A stretch of 64,000 nucleotides of DNA from DATEPR01 sp963780635 (GCA_963780635.1 CAWACW010000012.1:1-64000), one strand, 5' to 3'; shown: positions 50,894 to 60,325, counted from the stretch's first letter. Notes: generated by a model not told the origin, from the sequence alone. Program-made: numbers and translations.

Positions 50894-51918
50894 CCGAGCT
50901 TCCCGGCCTGGACCTGGCCCGCCTCACCACTTACCTCGCCGACGCGACGCCGGGCCTCGTCGCCGGGCCGCTGTCGGCCGAGCTGATCGCGGGCGGGCGG
51001 TCCAACCTCACCTACTACCTGACCGACGGCGCCACCCGCTGGGTGCTGCGCCGCCCGCCGCTGGGTCACGTGCTGCGCACCGCGCACGACATGGGCCGCG
51101 AGTTCCGGGTGCTGTCCGCGCTGGCCAAGACCGCGGTGCCGGTGCCCACGACGGTGCACCTGTGCACCGATACCGATCCGCTGGGTGCGCCGTTCTATCT
51201 GATGGAGCAGGTGCCCGGCGTGGTGTTGCGGTCGCGGGCGCAGTGCGAGGAGCTCGGCGCGCAGCGCACCACGGCTGTGGTGAACCGGCTGGTGGACGTG
51301 CTCGCCGAGCTGCACGGCGTGGACCCGGACAGTGTGGGGCTGGGCGACTTCGGCCGGCCGGAGGGTTACCTGACCCGGCAGGTCTCCCGGTGGCGCAAGC
51401 AACTGGACTCCTCGCGCAGTCGCGAGGTCGCCGGGATCGACGAGCTGCACGACAAGCTGGCCGCGTCGGTGCCGCAGTCGCACCGGTACACGTTGCTGCA
51501 CGGTGACTACCGGCTGGACAACGCCCTGGTCGACCCGGCGGCGCCGGAGATCGCGGCGGTGCTGGACTGGGAGATGGCCACGTTGGGCGACCCGCTCGCC
51601 GATGTCGGCCTGTTCGTCGTCTACACCAGCGACCGCCGCGGCGACGACGTCATCACCGGTGACGTGACCAGTGCGCCCGGGTTCCCGCCGACCGACGCGC
51701 TGGTGGCCCGCTACGCCGAACGCACCGGCATCGACGTGTCCACCTTGGACTGGTATGTCGGCCTGGCCTGTTTCAAGCTGGCCGTGGTGCTGGAGGGCAT
51801 CCACTACCGCTTCACCCACGGGCAGACCGTCGGTGAGGGCTTCGACCAGATCGGCAACCGGGTACCGCACCTGGTCAGCGAAGGTCTCGCCGCGCTGGCC
51901 GGACAGGAGAGCTCGTAA
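50890..51918 (+). CDS. APH-type phosphotransferase (ACAD10/11 kinase-domain type)
   Basis: 342 aa from ATG 50890 in an ATGA overlap. Protein-kinase-like fold: AGGRSNLTYYLTD glycine loop, RWVLRRPP, catalytic Asp206 and Asn211 in LLHGDYRLDNAL, metal-binding Asp226 in VLDWEMATLGDPLADVG. Relatives fused to acyl-CoA dehydrogenases phosphorylate 4-hydroxyacyl-CoA, and LvaA does the same in Pseudomonas levulinate catabolism. The same job is inferred here from the context. Confidence 0.92.
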   Translation: MTELPGLDLARLTTYLADATPGLVAGPLSAELIAGGRSNLTYYLTDGATRWVLRRPPLGHVLRTAHDMGREFRVLSALAKTAVPVPTTVHLCTDTDPLGAPFYLMEQVPGVVLRSRAQCEELGAQRTTAVVNRLVDVLAELHGVDPDSVGLGDFGRPEGYLTRQVSRWRKQLDSSRSREVAGIDELHDKLAASVPQSHRYTLLHGDYRLDNALVDPAAPEIAAVLDWEMATLGDPLADVGLFVVYTSDRRGDDVITGDVTSAPGFPPTDALVARYAERTGIDVSTLDWYVGLACFKLAVVLEGIHYRFTHGQTVGEGFDQIGNRVPHLVSEGLAALAGQESS

Positions 51919-53126
51919 TGGATTTCGCGTTCGACGAGAAGACCCAGCAGCTGCAGCAAGAGCTGAACGCGTTCATGGCCGAGCACGTGTACCCGGCGGA
52001 GGCCGTGTTCGCCGAGCAGGTGGCCGCGGCCGCCGATCCGTGGGCGCGGGTGCCGGTGATCGAGGACCTCAAGGCCGAGGCGCGCCGCCGTGGGCTGTGG
52101 AACCTGTTCCTGCCGGGTGAGCACGGCGCGGGGCTGACGAACCTGCAGTACGCGCCGTTGGCCGAGATCACCGGTCGCAGCCCGTCGCTGGCCCCGGAGG
52201 CGACCAACTGTGCCGCGCCGGACACCGGCAACATGGAGGTGCTGCACATGTTCGGCACCCCGGAGCAGCAGGCGCGCTGGCTCAAGCCGCTGTTGGACGG
52301 CGAGATCCGCTCGGCGTTCTGCATGACCGAGCCCGAGGTGGCCTCCTCGGACGCCACGAACATCACCACCCGTATCGAGCGCGACGGCGACGACTACGTG
52401 ATCAACGGCCGCAAGTGGTGGTCGTCGGGCGCGTTGAACCCGAACTGTCAGATCCTGATCGTGATGGGCAAGACCGATCCGACCGCGGAGCGGCATCGCC
52501 AGCAGAGCATGGTGCTGGTGCCCCGGGACACGCCGGGTGTGGACATCAAGCGCGGTGTGCACGTGTTCGGCTACACCGACGGCCCGCACGGCGGGCACGC
52601 CGAGGTCGTGTTCACCGATGTGCGGGTGCCGGCCGCGAACCTGATCTCAGGTGAGGGTGAGGGGTTCGCGATCTCGCAGGCCCGGCTGGGTCCGGGTCGC
52701 ATCCACCACTGCATGCGGGCGCTGGGCATGGCCGAGCGGGCACTGGAGCTGATGTGCCGGCGGGTGAACAACCGGGTGGCGTTCGGCAAGCCGCTGGCCG
52801 AGCAGGGCGTGATCCAGGAGTGGGTCGCCGAGTCGCGGATCCGGATCGAGCAGGCCCGGCTGCTGGTGCTCAAGACGGCCTGGCTGATGGACACCGTGGG
52901 CAACCGGGGCGCGCACTCGGAGATCCAGGCGATCAAGGTCGCGGTGCCCTCGGCCGTGGAATGGGTCGTGGACAAGGCGATCCAGGCGCACGGCGGTGGC
53001 GGGGTGAGCCAGGACTTCCCGCTGGCCGGCCTGTTCGCGCAGGCCCGCACGATGCGGATCTTCGACGGCCCGGACGAGGTGCACCGCCGGTCGCTGGCCC
53101 GCCGCGAGCTGCGCAAGTACAGCTGA
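51918..53126 (+). CDS. Acyl-CoA dehydrogenase (ACAD10/11-like)
   Basis: 402 aa; TAATG coupling to the kinase gene. FAD-dependent acyl-CoA dehydrogenase with SAFCMTEPEVASSDATNI, VINGRKWWSSGALNPNCQI, FGKPLAEQGVIQEWVAESRI and the C-terminal QAHGGGGVSQDFPLAG (FAD/AMP loop). In the ACAD11 type, the enzyme acts on a 4-phosphoacyl-CoA and eliminates phosphate, leading to 3-hydroxyacyl-CoA. Last gene of the three-gene operon; a strong hairpin follows. Confidence 0.94.
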   Translation: MDFAFDEKTQQLQQELNAFMAEHVYPAEAVFAEQVAAAADPWARVPVIEDLKAEARRRGLWNLFLPGEHGAGLTNLQYAPLAEITGRSPSLAPEATNCAAPDTGNMEVLHMFGTPEQQARWLKPLLDGEIRSAFCMTEPEVASSDATNITTRIERDGDDYVINGRKWWSSGALNPNCQILIVMGKTDPTAERHRQQSMVLVPRDTPGVDIKRGVHVFGYTDGPHGGHAEVVFTDVRVPAANLISGEGEGFAISQARLGPGRIHHCMRALGMAERALELMCRRVNNRVAFGKPLAEQGVIQEWVAESRIRIEQARLLVLKTAWLMDTVGNRGAHSEIQAIKVAVPSAVEWVVDKAIQAHGGGGVSQDFPLAGLFAQARTMRIFDGPDEVHRRSLARRELRKYS

Positions 53127-53136
53127 TCCGAGCACG

Positions 53137-53181
53137 ACACGAGGGCCCGGCTCGCCGAACAGGCGGGCCGGGCCCCCGTGT
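53137..53181. terminator. Strong bidirectional terminator
   Basis: GGGCCCGGCTCGCC (53143-53156) and GGCGGGCCGGGCCC (53162-53175) pair with one wobble around a five-base loop, extended outside by ACAC/GTGT. It separates the converging acyl-CoA dehydrogenase and phospholipase genes. Confidence 0.75.
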
Positions 53182-53182
53182 G

Positions 53183-54235
53183 TCAGCCGCGGGGCAGGAT
53201 CTCGTCGAGCACCGTCGGCAGGCTCGCCCAGTCCGAGGACACGATGCTGGCGTGGTCGGCGGCCAGTTGCGCGACTCGGGCCTGCGCGTCGGCGACGGTC
53301 GGGTTGGTGTCGTCCAGGGTCGGCGGCACGTTCTGCGCGTCGGTCATGGTCAGCAGGTAGTGGTTGGTCGAGTAGAACGACGTGTCGATGCCGTTGACGT
53401 AGGTCGCTGCGTCACCGTCGAACACCACGAACCAGGGCCGGATCGTGGTGTCGGTGTACTGGGTGCGCGGGTCGCCGGCCGTCGCGCCGAGCACCGCGGG
53501 GAACGTGGTGGCCTGGCTGACCTTGCCCGCCGCCGCCAGGTTCTTGAGGTAGGTGGCGTACTCGACGTCGGTGTGCAGGGTGTCGAACGGGTTGGCCAGT
53601 TCCACCGTGCCGGGGATGGCGTAGACGATGACCTTGCCTGCCAGCGCGGCGCGGGTGGGCCACGCGTTGGCCTTGGCCGCGGCGTCGAGCGTGGGGAACG
53701 AGCCGAGCAGGTTCGCGGGCCGGTAGAGCGTGCTGCCCAGGTGTGCGGACACGATCGAGTCGAACTGGGCGGGGCCCATGCCGAGGTTGGCCTCGAAGCC
53801 GTCCTTCAGCTCGACCTTGACCACGATCGGTCCGGCGCCGGGGTGCGCGCCGAGCCACACCCGGATGTCGTCCAGGCAGGAGCCGAGGTCCTTGTTGGCG
53901 CCGCCGGTCTCCAGCTGGGCGGGGGTGCTGGCGTCGACGCAGTTGTTGCTGTTGCTGGTCGGGCTGTCGTGGCTGACCTTCCATTCCTGGGTGAACACGT
54001 CGGTCCAGGTGTCCAGTTCGACCATGCCGGTGCCGGCGTCGAGTGCCTGGGCGAGGAACGGGTAGTCGGGGTTGTCGTAGGTGTTGTGCACCCCGGTGGT
54101 GCTCACTTCGGACAGGGGTAGCGAGTTCGGGGTGGCGGCGGTCGCCGGGACGGCCGACAGGCCGGTGACGGTGAGGGCGGACAGGGCCAGGACGGTGCCG
54201 AGTGTGGCGGCACGACGGATCGGTGAGGTCGACAT
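53183..54235 (-). CDS. Secreted PI-PLC-type phospholipase C
   Basis: 350 aa with a Sec signal peptide (hydrophobic core TLGTVLALSALTVTGLSAVP, cleavage near ATA-AT). The X-domain triose-phosphate barrel is shown by GVHNTYDNPDYPFL (first catalytic His), GMVELDTWTDVF (Ca ligands), WKVSHDSPTSN (second His) and PIVVKVELKDGF. It fits the Ca2+-dependent phosphatidylinositol-specific phospholipases of Streptomyces, which act outside the cell. Length is as expected for those enzymes. Confidence 0.87.
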   Translation of the reverse strand: MSTSPIRRAATLGTVLALSALTVTGLSAVPATAATPNSLPLSEVSTTGVHNTYDNPDYPFLAQALDAGTGMVELDTWTDVFTQEWKVSHDSPTSNSNNCVDASTPAQLETGGANKDLGSCLDDIRVWLGAHPGAGPIVVKVELKDGFEANLGMGPAQFDSIVSAHLGSTLYRPANLLGSFPTLDAAAKANAWPTRAALAGKVIVYAIPGTVELANPFDTLHTDVEYATYLKNLAAAGKVSQATTFPAVLGATAGDPRTQYTDTTIRPWFVVFDGDAATYVNGIDTSFYSTNHYLLTMTDAQNVPPTLDDTNPTVADAQARVAQLAADHASIVSSDWASLPTVLDEILPRG

Positions 54236-54363
54236 GGAGCCTCCGCAAGCGCCGGTGAACGCGCACGAAATTCGCGCTTCGGCACGTTATCGGGGCAATA
54301 CGTGCATCCGACAGCGTCCATCTGAACGAAACGTGACCGATCGGTACCGGAACGTGGTGGCCG

Positions 54364-55656
54364 TCAGGTGGTCTGTGCGGCGGTGTCGTCTGCTCGCGCG
54401 GTGGGCAGGTCGCGCAGGGTGCGCAGCGGGGAGAACACCAGCCAGCCCGCGCTGAGCAGGGCGCCGATCCCGCACAGCACCAGCGTGGGCCGCAGCCCGA
54501 ACAGGGTGCCCGCGATGCCGCCGAGCAGGCTGCCGACCGGGATCACGCCCCACACCAGGAAGTTCGTGGTGGCGTGCAGCCGGCCCCGCATCCCGATGGG
54601 CGCGACGGCCTGCTGATAGCTGGTCTCCACGATGTTCATCACGATGATCATGACGCTGGCCAGGAAGGTGCCCGCGATCTCGAAGGCCAGGCCCCAGCCG
54701 GGTGTGGTGAGGGCATCGAGCACGAAGCCGATGCCGCCGGTGACGCAGACGATCACCAGCAGCCGGGCGGAGCCGACGCGGTCGACGACCCGGCGGGTGA
54801 CCATGGCGGCGAGCAGCGCGCCGATCAACCCGACGGTGCCCAGCACCCCGATCACGGCGGGCCTGAGGTGCACCTCGCGGACCAGGAACACGGTCATGAG
54901 CGCGCCGTTGGCCGACTGGCACAGCGACTGGCACGCGGTGTGGGCGCTCATCGCGCGCAGGATCGGCTGGCCGGACATCAGCCGCAGGCCCTGGCTGATC
55001 TCGCGCACCAGGTGAGATCGTTCGGTGCGTTCGGGCAGGGTCTCGTGGGCGCGGATGCCGCGCAGCCACAGCCCCGACCACAGGTAGCTGGCCGCATCCA
55101 CGGCGATCGCGCCGGGCGCGGTGAGCAACTGCACGAGCAGACCGCCCGCGACCGGGGCCGCGATGGCCGCGACCGACTGGTTGACCGCGATCCTGGTGTT
55201 GGCCTCGACCAGGTCGTCGGCCGGCACCAGGTGTGGCAGGTAGGAGCCGCGGGCGGTATCGAAGAACACCGTGAGCACACCGGCCAGGCCGACGACGACG
55301 TAGAGCTGCCACACGGTGAGCACGCCCAGGGCGGCGGCGATCGGCACCCACGCGAACAACGCGGCCCGGCCCAGGTCGGCGGCGACCACGACGGGGCGTT
55401 TGCGGATCCGGTCGCACCAGGCGCCTGCCTGCAGTCCCAGCAGCAGGTAGGCGATGGTCTGCGCGGTGTTGAGCAGCGACACCTGCAACGTGGTGGCGTG
55501 CAGGTAGGACACGGCCGCCAGCGGCAGCGCCAGGAAGCTGATCCGGGTGCCGAACTGGCTCACCCCGTCGGCTGCCCACAGGTGCCGGAAGTCGCGCCTG
55601 CGCAGCACACCGCCGCGGCCGGCCAGCCGTCGGGGAGCGCGCATGACGGCGATCAT
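54364..55656 (-). CDS. MFS transporter (MFS_3/EntS-like)
   Basis: 430 aa from ATG 55656; ATG 55644 is an alternative. Twelve hydrophobic helices, with RDFRHLWAADGVSQFGTRIS at the N-terminus and LGLQAGAWCDRIRKRPVVVA as the A-motif. The family exports siderophores, tetracyclines or macrolides. No regulator is adjacent except possibly upstream across the 302-base gap shared with the MHYT gene. Confidence 0.9.
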   Translation of the reverse strand: MIAVMRAPRRLAGRGGVLRRRDFRHLWAADGVSQFGTRISFLALPLAAVSYLHATTLQVSLLNTAQTIAYLLLGLQAGAWCDRIRKRPVVVAADLGRAALFAWVPIAAALGVLTVWQLYVVVGLAGVLTVFFDTARGSYLPHLVPADDLVEANTRIAVNQSVAAIAAPVAGGLLVQLLTAPGAIAVDAASYLWSGLWLRGIRAHETLPERTERSHLVREISQGLRLMSGQPILRAMSAHTACQSLCQSANGALMTVFLVREVHLRPAVIGVLGTVGLIGALLAAMVTRRVVDRVGSARLLVIVCVTGGIGFVLDALTTPGWGLAFEIAGTFLASVMIIVMNIVETSYQQAVAPIGMRGRLHATTNFLVWGVIPVGSLLGGIAGTLFGLRPTLVLCGIGALLSAGWLVFSPLRTLRDLPTARADDTAAQTT

Positions 55657-55958
55657 GCCCGGCCTGCCCGACGTTCGGCAAGATAATTGAGCCAGTCGCG
55701 CGCAAGTCTCATCGGGACGGTGTGTGACCTGCCGGAACCAGGGCTGTCGACCACGTGCCGGGACTACTTGCTCGCTGTCTGTGTTTTCGCTTGCAAGTAT
55801 TCGATGTTGCGTGCTCCACTTTGCGCACACGGCAGCCAACGGGGTGACTGGCGGGGATCCCAGGTTCTTTTTCCGGGCCCTGTCACGCCCTCAGGACGGC
55901 GGCCTTGTGCCCTCCTGGCGGAATTGTTCACTCATGTGGAGTTGACACCTTGGCTGAA
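55657..55958. other. Divergent promoter region of the MFS and MHYT genes
   Basis: 302 bases, clearly less GC-rich than its surroundings. No ORF, hairpin or inverted repeat of note was recognised. Confidence 0.35.
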
Positions 55959-56717
55959 ATGAACCTCGGTACGTGGACGCCGATCATCGCGTACCTGGTT
56001 TCCTGTTGCGGTTCGGCGTTGGGTCTGCTGTGTACGGAGCGCGCTCGCATCATCACTGGTCCGTCCCGGTCGGGGTGGCTGCTGCTGGGCGCGATCTCCA
56101 TCGGGGGGACCGGAATCTGGGTCATGCATTTCACCGCGATGCTCGGCATGACAATGACCGGCACCTCGATCGGTTACAACGTGCCGTTGACGTTGGTCAG
56201 CATGCTTGTCGCCGTGGTCGTGGTCGGTATCGGACTGTTCGTGGTCAATAGCGGCGGGAACCGTATTCGACCCCTTCTGGTAGGCGGTCTGTTCACCGGT
56301 GTCGGTGTGGCGGGCATGCACTACGTCGGCATGGCCGCGATGGACGTGCAGGGCACGGTGCACTACAACCTGGCCGTCGTGGCGCTGTCGGTCGTGGTGG
56401 CCGTGGTCGCGGCGACGGCGGCGCTGTGGGCGACGATCACGGTGCGGGGCCCGCGTGCGATCGTGGCCGCGGCCGCGGTGATGGGTCTGGCGGTGACCGG
56501 GATGCACTACACGGGCATCGCGGCGATGAGCGTGACGCTCGACCCGAGCAAGCCGCTGGCGGCCGGCATCAGCTCCTCGGTGCTGATCCCGCTGGTGATC
56601 ATGAGTGTGGCGGTGGTGAGCGTGCTGACGGTGTTCGTGCTGGCGCTCTCGCCGGGCGCCCGGGAGATGAGCGAGGACGCGGAGCTGCGGGACTGGGCGT
56701 CCCACCAGGCCCCGTAG
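55959..56717 (+). CDS. MHYT-domain membrane sensor protein
   Basis: 252 aa from ATG 55959; an in-frame TTG at 55950 is possible. Seven membrane helices with three MHYT-type motifs: VMHFTAMLGM, GMHYVGMAAMDV and GMHYTGIAAM. The His/Met residues are proposed to bind copper and sense O2, CO or NO at the outer membrane face. No GGDEF, EAL or kinase domain is attached, so it must signal through a partner or act alone. Its stop is one base from that of the converging carboxypeptidase. Confidence 0.9.
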   Translation: MNLGTWTPIIAYLVSCCGSALGLLCTERARIITGPSRSGWLLLGAISIGGTGIWVMHFTAMLGMTMTGTSIGYNVPLTLVSMLVAVVVVGIGLFVVNSGGNRIRPLLVGGLFTGVGVAGMHYVGMAAMDVQGTVHYNLAVVALSVVVAVVAATAALWATITVRGPRAIVAAAAVMGLAVTGMHYTGIAAMSVTLDPSKPLAAGISSSVLIPLVIMSVAVVSVLTVFVLALSPGAREMSEDAELRDWASHQAP

Positions 56718-56718
56718 G

Positions 56719-57645
56719 TCAGCCGACGGTGAGCCTGCCGGTGTCCGCGTCCAGGACGGCCGGCACGCCCAGCGGGATGGTGGCCTGGCCCGCGCAGTGC
56801 CCGAAGGTCAGGCTGTGTGCGACCGGCACGCCCAGTGGGGCGAGCCGGTCGCACAGCATCGTGCGCACGGCCTCGGGCGGGCCGCAGCCGGTCCACGAGC
56901 CCAGCGCGATCCCGGCCGCGTGCGCGAGCCAGCCTGCCTGGTCGAGCTGGGTGAGGATGCGGTCGAGCCGGTAGGGGCTCTCGGTGACGTCCTCCAGCAG
57001 CAGGATCGACCCCGCCGGTGGTGGTGCGCCCGCGACGCCGCGGGTGCCGGCCAGCGCGGCCAGCAGGCTCGCGGTGCCGCCCGCGGTGACACCGCGGGCC
57101 ACGCCGCCGGTGTCCGGGGTGAGCGGGCCGGCGCCGAGTCCGGTGACGGTGACCGGCGCGGCCGGGTCGAACAGGTGCCGCCGCAGTGCGTCGCGGGCGG
57201 GCGGGTCGTCGACGAACAGCGGCCCGGCGGGCATCGGGGCGAACACCGTGGGCACCTTCAGCCGCGCGGCGAAGGCGTGGTGCAGGGCGGTCACGTCGCT
57301 GGACCCGATGAGCGGTTTCGGGATGGCCCGGTCCAGCGCGGCCCACTCCAGGTACGGCAGCAGCCGCAGGCACCCGTAGCCGCCGCGGGCGCAGAGCACG
57401 GCCGCCACGTGCGGGTCACACCACGCCTGTTGCAGATCGGCGGCCCGGTCGTGATCGGTGCCCGCCAGGTAGGCCAGCTCCGGGTGCCGGTCGGTGACGT
57501 GCGGGGCCACCGACACGTCCAGTCCCCACTCGCGCAGCCGCGCCACGCCGGCGGCCAGCAGGTCCTCGGGTACCGGCCCGGCGGGCGCGACGATCCGCAC
57601 CTGATCACCCGCCCGCAGCGCTCGCCGCGGCACGGGCACGCTCAC
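56719..57645 (-). CDS. LD-carboxypeptidase (peptidase S66)
   Basis: 308 aa from GTG 57645, overlapping the S9 stop (GTGA). MccF/LdcA fold: CARGGYGCLRLLPYL, the nucleophile Ser116 in LIGSSDVTALH, Glu218 in LLLEDVTESPYRLDR, and a C-terminal His in AHSLTFGHCAGQ. Such enzymes cleave the L-Lys/DAP-D-Ala bond of tetrapeptides in murein recycling, or inactivate microcin-type peptide nucleotides. No export signal. Coupled to the S9 peptidase. Confidence 0.92.
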   Translation of the reverse strand: MSVPVPRRALRAGDQVRIVAPAGPVPEDLLAAGVARLREWGLDVSVAPHVTDRHPELAYLAGTDHDRAADLQQAWCDPHVAAVLCARGGYGCLRLLPYLEWAALDRAIPKPLIGSSDVTALHHAFAARLKVPTVFAPMPAGPLFVDDPPARDALRRHLFDPAAPVTVTGLGAGPLTPDTGGVARGVTAGGTASLLAALAGTRGVAGAPPPAGSILLLEDVTESPYRLDRILTQLDQAGWLAHAAGIALGSWTGCGPPEAVRTMLCDRLAPLGVPVAHSLTFGHCAGQATIPLGVPAVLDADTGRLTVG

Positions 57646-59600
57646 CTGCGCAGTTCCAGCGTCGGCACCCCGGGTGTGGTGAACCCGAAGACCTGGCCGT
57701 AGAAGGACAGCTGCGCCTGCAGCACGGTGGTGATCGTCTCGGCGCGGCGGAACCCGTGCTGCTCGCCCTCGAAGGTCAGGTAGGCGTGCGGGATGCCGGT
57801 GCCCGCTAGACCGGCCATGAACGCGTCGGCCTGCACGGGTGGACAGACCTGGTCCTCCAGTCCCTGCAACATCAGCACGGGTCCGGCCAGCCGGTCGGCG
57901 TGCTTGGCGGGGGACCGCTCGGCGTAGCGGTCGGCGTGCGTGAGCGGGTCGCCGATGAGGCTGTCGAGGTAGCGGGACTCGAAGTCGTGGGTCTGGCCGC
58001 CGTCGGCGGTCCACCCGGTGGCGTCCAGGATCGGGAACATCACGGTGCCGCACCGGTAGGTGGACACGCTGGTCAGGGACGCTGCCGCCGTCCAGCCGCC
58101 GGCGCTGCCGCCCTGCACGGCCATCCGGTCGCCGTCCACGGTGCCCTCGTCGGCCAGTGCCTGTGCGACGGCGGCGCAGTCCACGACGTCCACGACGCCC
58201 CACTGCTCCCGCAGCCGCTCCCGGAACGCCCGCCCGTAGCCGGTGGAGCCGCCGTAGTCGACCCCGGCGACGGCGAACCCTCGGCTGGTGAAGTAGGCGA
58301 TGTCGGCGGCGAAGCGTGGCGAGAAGGCACCGGTGGGGCCGCCGTGCACGAGCACCAGCAGCGGCGGCCGCTCGCCCTCGGGTGCCGCGTGGCCGGGATT
58401 GGTGGGCAGGTACACGTAGGCGGGCACGGTCTGTCCGTCGGTGCCGGTGAAGGTGCGGGCCCGCGGCGTGGGCAGATAGGCGGGGTCGGGCATGCCCGCC
58501 GGTTGCGCGGTCAGCTCGGTGAGCGTGCCGCCGGCCAGGTCGAGGCGGACCACGGCGGTGTCGTGGGTGGGCGAGCCGGCCATGCCGACGAGCACCCCGT
58601 CGGCGGCGCTGAGTTCGGAGAGCCACAGCGGCAGGTCGACCGGCAGGTCCTCGATGGTGCCGCTGCCGGCGTCGAGGACGCCGAGGCGGCCGTGGCGCAG
58701 CACGGCGTAGCGGCCCTCGCCCAGTGGTGTGAACCAGCGTGAGCCCAGCCGCCACATCGGGCCGCCCAGGTCGGCCTCGACCGGGGCGAGGTTGACCGGT
58801 GCGGACTGCCCGGCGAGGTCGATGCGGAACAGGTTCCACCAGCCGTCGGGGTCGGTGATCGCGACGAGCGTGTCCGGGTCGTCCCATTCGAACTGGCACA
58901 CCGCTTCGGCGGGGCCGCCTGCCACGACGCGGTGCGGGCCGACGGTGCCGTCGTCGGCGATGTCGGCGACGCACAGCTCGGTGCCGTCCCAGGGCATCGC
59001 GGGGTGGTTCCAGCCCAGCCAGGCCAGCCGCCGCCCGTCGGGACTGGGCTGGGGGCCGGCCAGGAAGTGGTGGCTGGCGGCCAGCACCCGCACGGCGTCC
59101 GGGTCGGCCGCCGCGGCACCTGAGACGGGCACGGCGACCAGGTCGCGGCGGATGTCGGTGGGCTGCTCGCCGGTGGCGACCTCGCGCACGCACCACACCT
59201 CGGTGCCGTCCGGGGACGCCGCCGGGTCGGCGTAGCGCAGCCCCTGTGGCCGGTCCGGGGCGGGGCTGATCGGCTGGGGCGTGCCGCCCATCAGGTTCAG
59301 CGCGTACCACCGCTGGTCATCCCAGTGGGTGAAGACCAGCCGGTCGCCGAGCACGATCCAGGGGCGGCCGCCGTACTCGTGCACCCGGTTGCGGGCGTTC
59401 CACGGCGCGGGCAGCACCTCCTCGGTGCCGCCGTCCGCGCCGGCGCGGCACAGCGCGAGCCGGCCGCCTTCGGCGGGACGTGATTCCGCCCACCAGGTGA
59501 CGCCGTCCACGAGGCCCACCCATTGCGGGCTGCCACCCAGGGCGGCGACGTCGGTGGCCCCGATCGGGGAGGTCCAGGTGCCGTACGGCGCGATCTTCAC
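57642..59600 (-). CDS. S9 family prolyl oligopeptidase-type peptidase
   Basis: 652 aa from GTG 59600 (MKIAPYGTWTSPIGATDVAA); a longer frame to 60272 overlaps DUF3090 and was rejected. N-terminal seven-bladed propeller with SPDGRRLAWLGWNHPAMPWD. C-terminal alpha/beta hydrolase with the nucleophile in VQGGSAGGWTAAAS, Asp in QGLEDQVCPP and His in EGEQHGFRRAET. Dipeptidyl- or acylaminoacyl-peptidase-like, cytoplasmic. Cys in MVLQG-type positions is normal for the family. Confidence 0.92.
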   Translation of the reverse strand: MKIAPYGTWTSPIGATDVAALGGSPQWVGLVDGVTWWAESRPAEGGRLALCRAGADGGTEEVLPAPWNARNRVHEYGGRPWIVLGDRLVFTHWDDQRWYALNLMGGTPQPISPAPDRPQGLRYADPAASPDGTEVWCVREVATGEQPTDIRRDLVAVPVSGAAAADPDAVRVLAASHHFLAGPQPSPDGRRLAWLGWNHPAMPWDGTELCVADIADDGTVGPHRVVAGGPAEAVCQFEWDDPDTLVAITDPDGWWNLFRIDLAGQSAPVNLAPVEADLGGPMWRLGSRWFTPLGEGRYAVLRHGRLGVLDAGSGTIEDLPVDLPLWLSELSAADGVLVGMAGSPTHDTAVVRLDLAGGTLTELTAQPAGMPDPAYLPTPRARTFTGTDGQTVPAYVYLPTNPGHAAPEGERPPLLVLVHGGPTGAFSPRFAADIAYFTSRGFAVAGVDYGGSTGYGRAFRERLREQWGVVDVVDCAAVAQALADEGTVDGDRMAVQGGSAGGWTAAASLTSVSTYRCGTVMFPILDATGWTADGGQTHDFESRYLDSLIGDPLTHADRYAERSPAKHADRLAGPVLMLQGLEDQVCPPVQADAFMAGLAGTGIPHAYLTFEGEQHGFRRAETITTVLQAQLSFYGQVFGFTTPGVPTLELRR

Positions 59601-59747
59601 CACGATCCAGCACCTTAACCGCACGGTCACCGGGGACGCAGCGGCCGAAGGTCTGCCGCGGGTACGCGCCCGGTGAGCTTCGCCACCGGCGGATTGGGGG
59701 GTGGGTGCCTGACGGTGGGCCTCGCGTGCCTTAGGGTCGAAGGTGCC

Positions 59748-60320
59748 ATGGCTCGCGTCGTTCACATCTTCCGCCAACCCGACCGGTTCGTCGCCGGCAC
59801 GGTCGGGGAACCCGGCGACCGCAGTTTCTACCTGCAGGCCTCCGAGGACGTCCGGCAGGTCAGCGTCGCGCTGGAGAAGCAGCAGGTCGCCGTGCTCGCC
59901 GAGCGCGTCGGGTCGTTGCTGGACGAGGTCGCCCGCCAGTTCGACGACGCCGACGTGCCCGACGACGCCCCCGACGACCTGATCGACACCGAACCGCTGA
60001 AGGTGCCGCTGGACGAGGAGTTCCGGGTCGGCACGATGGGCCTGGGCTGGGACGCGGACAGCCAGGCGGTGGTGATCGAACTGCTCGCCGTGACCGAGGA
60101 CGAGGTGGACGAGGCCGTGGTCCTCGGCGACACCGACGAGGGTCCGGACGCGTTGCGTGTGTTCCTGACCCCCGGTGAGGCCCGCGCCTTCGCGCACCGC
60201 GCGGAGCGCGTCGTGGAGGCCGGGCGCAAGCCTTGCCCGTTGTGCGGGTTGCCGCTGGACCCGGCAGGTCACGTGTGTCCGCGCCTCAACGGCTACCGCC
60301 GCGGCGCCGACCAGGACTGA
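59748..60320 (+). CDS. DUF3090 family protein
   Basis: 190 aa from ATG 59748 (MARVVHIFRQPDRFVAGTVG). Actinobacteria-specific family with the RSFYLQASEDVRQVSVALEK core and a C-terminal zinc ribbon, CPLCGLPLDPAGHVCPRLNG. Function unknown. The stop is five bases before the GTG of the SCO1664 gene, so they form an operon. Its usual upstream partner, the MSMEG_4193 phosphatase, lies 52 kb away in this window. Confidence 0.9.
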   Translation: MARVVHIFRQPDRFVAGTVGEPGDRSFYLQASEDVRQVSVALEKQQVAVLAERVGSLLDEVARQFDDADVPDDAPDDLIDTEPLKVPLDEEFRVGTMGLGWDADSQAVVIELLAVTEDEVDEAVVLGDTDEGPDALRVFLTPGEARAFAHRAERVVEAGRKPCPLCGLPLDPAGHVCPRLNGYRRGADQD

Positions 60321-60325
60321 CGGCC

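Noticed and set aside
59601..60272. N-terminal extension of the S9 peptidase
   Set aside because: It overlaps the DUF3090 gene on the other strand and has no family similarity; the protein begins naturally at MKIAPYGTW.
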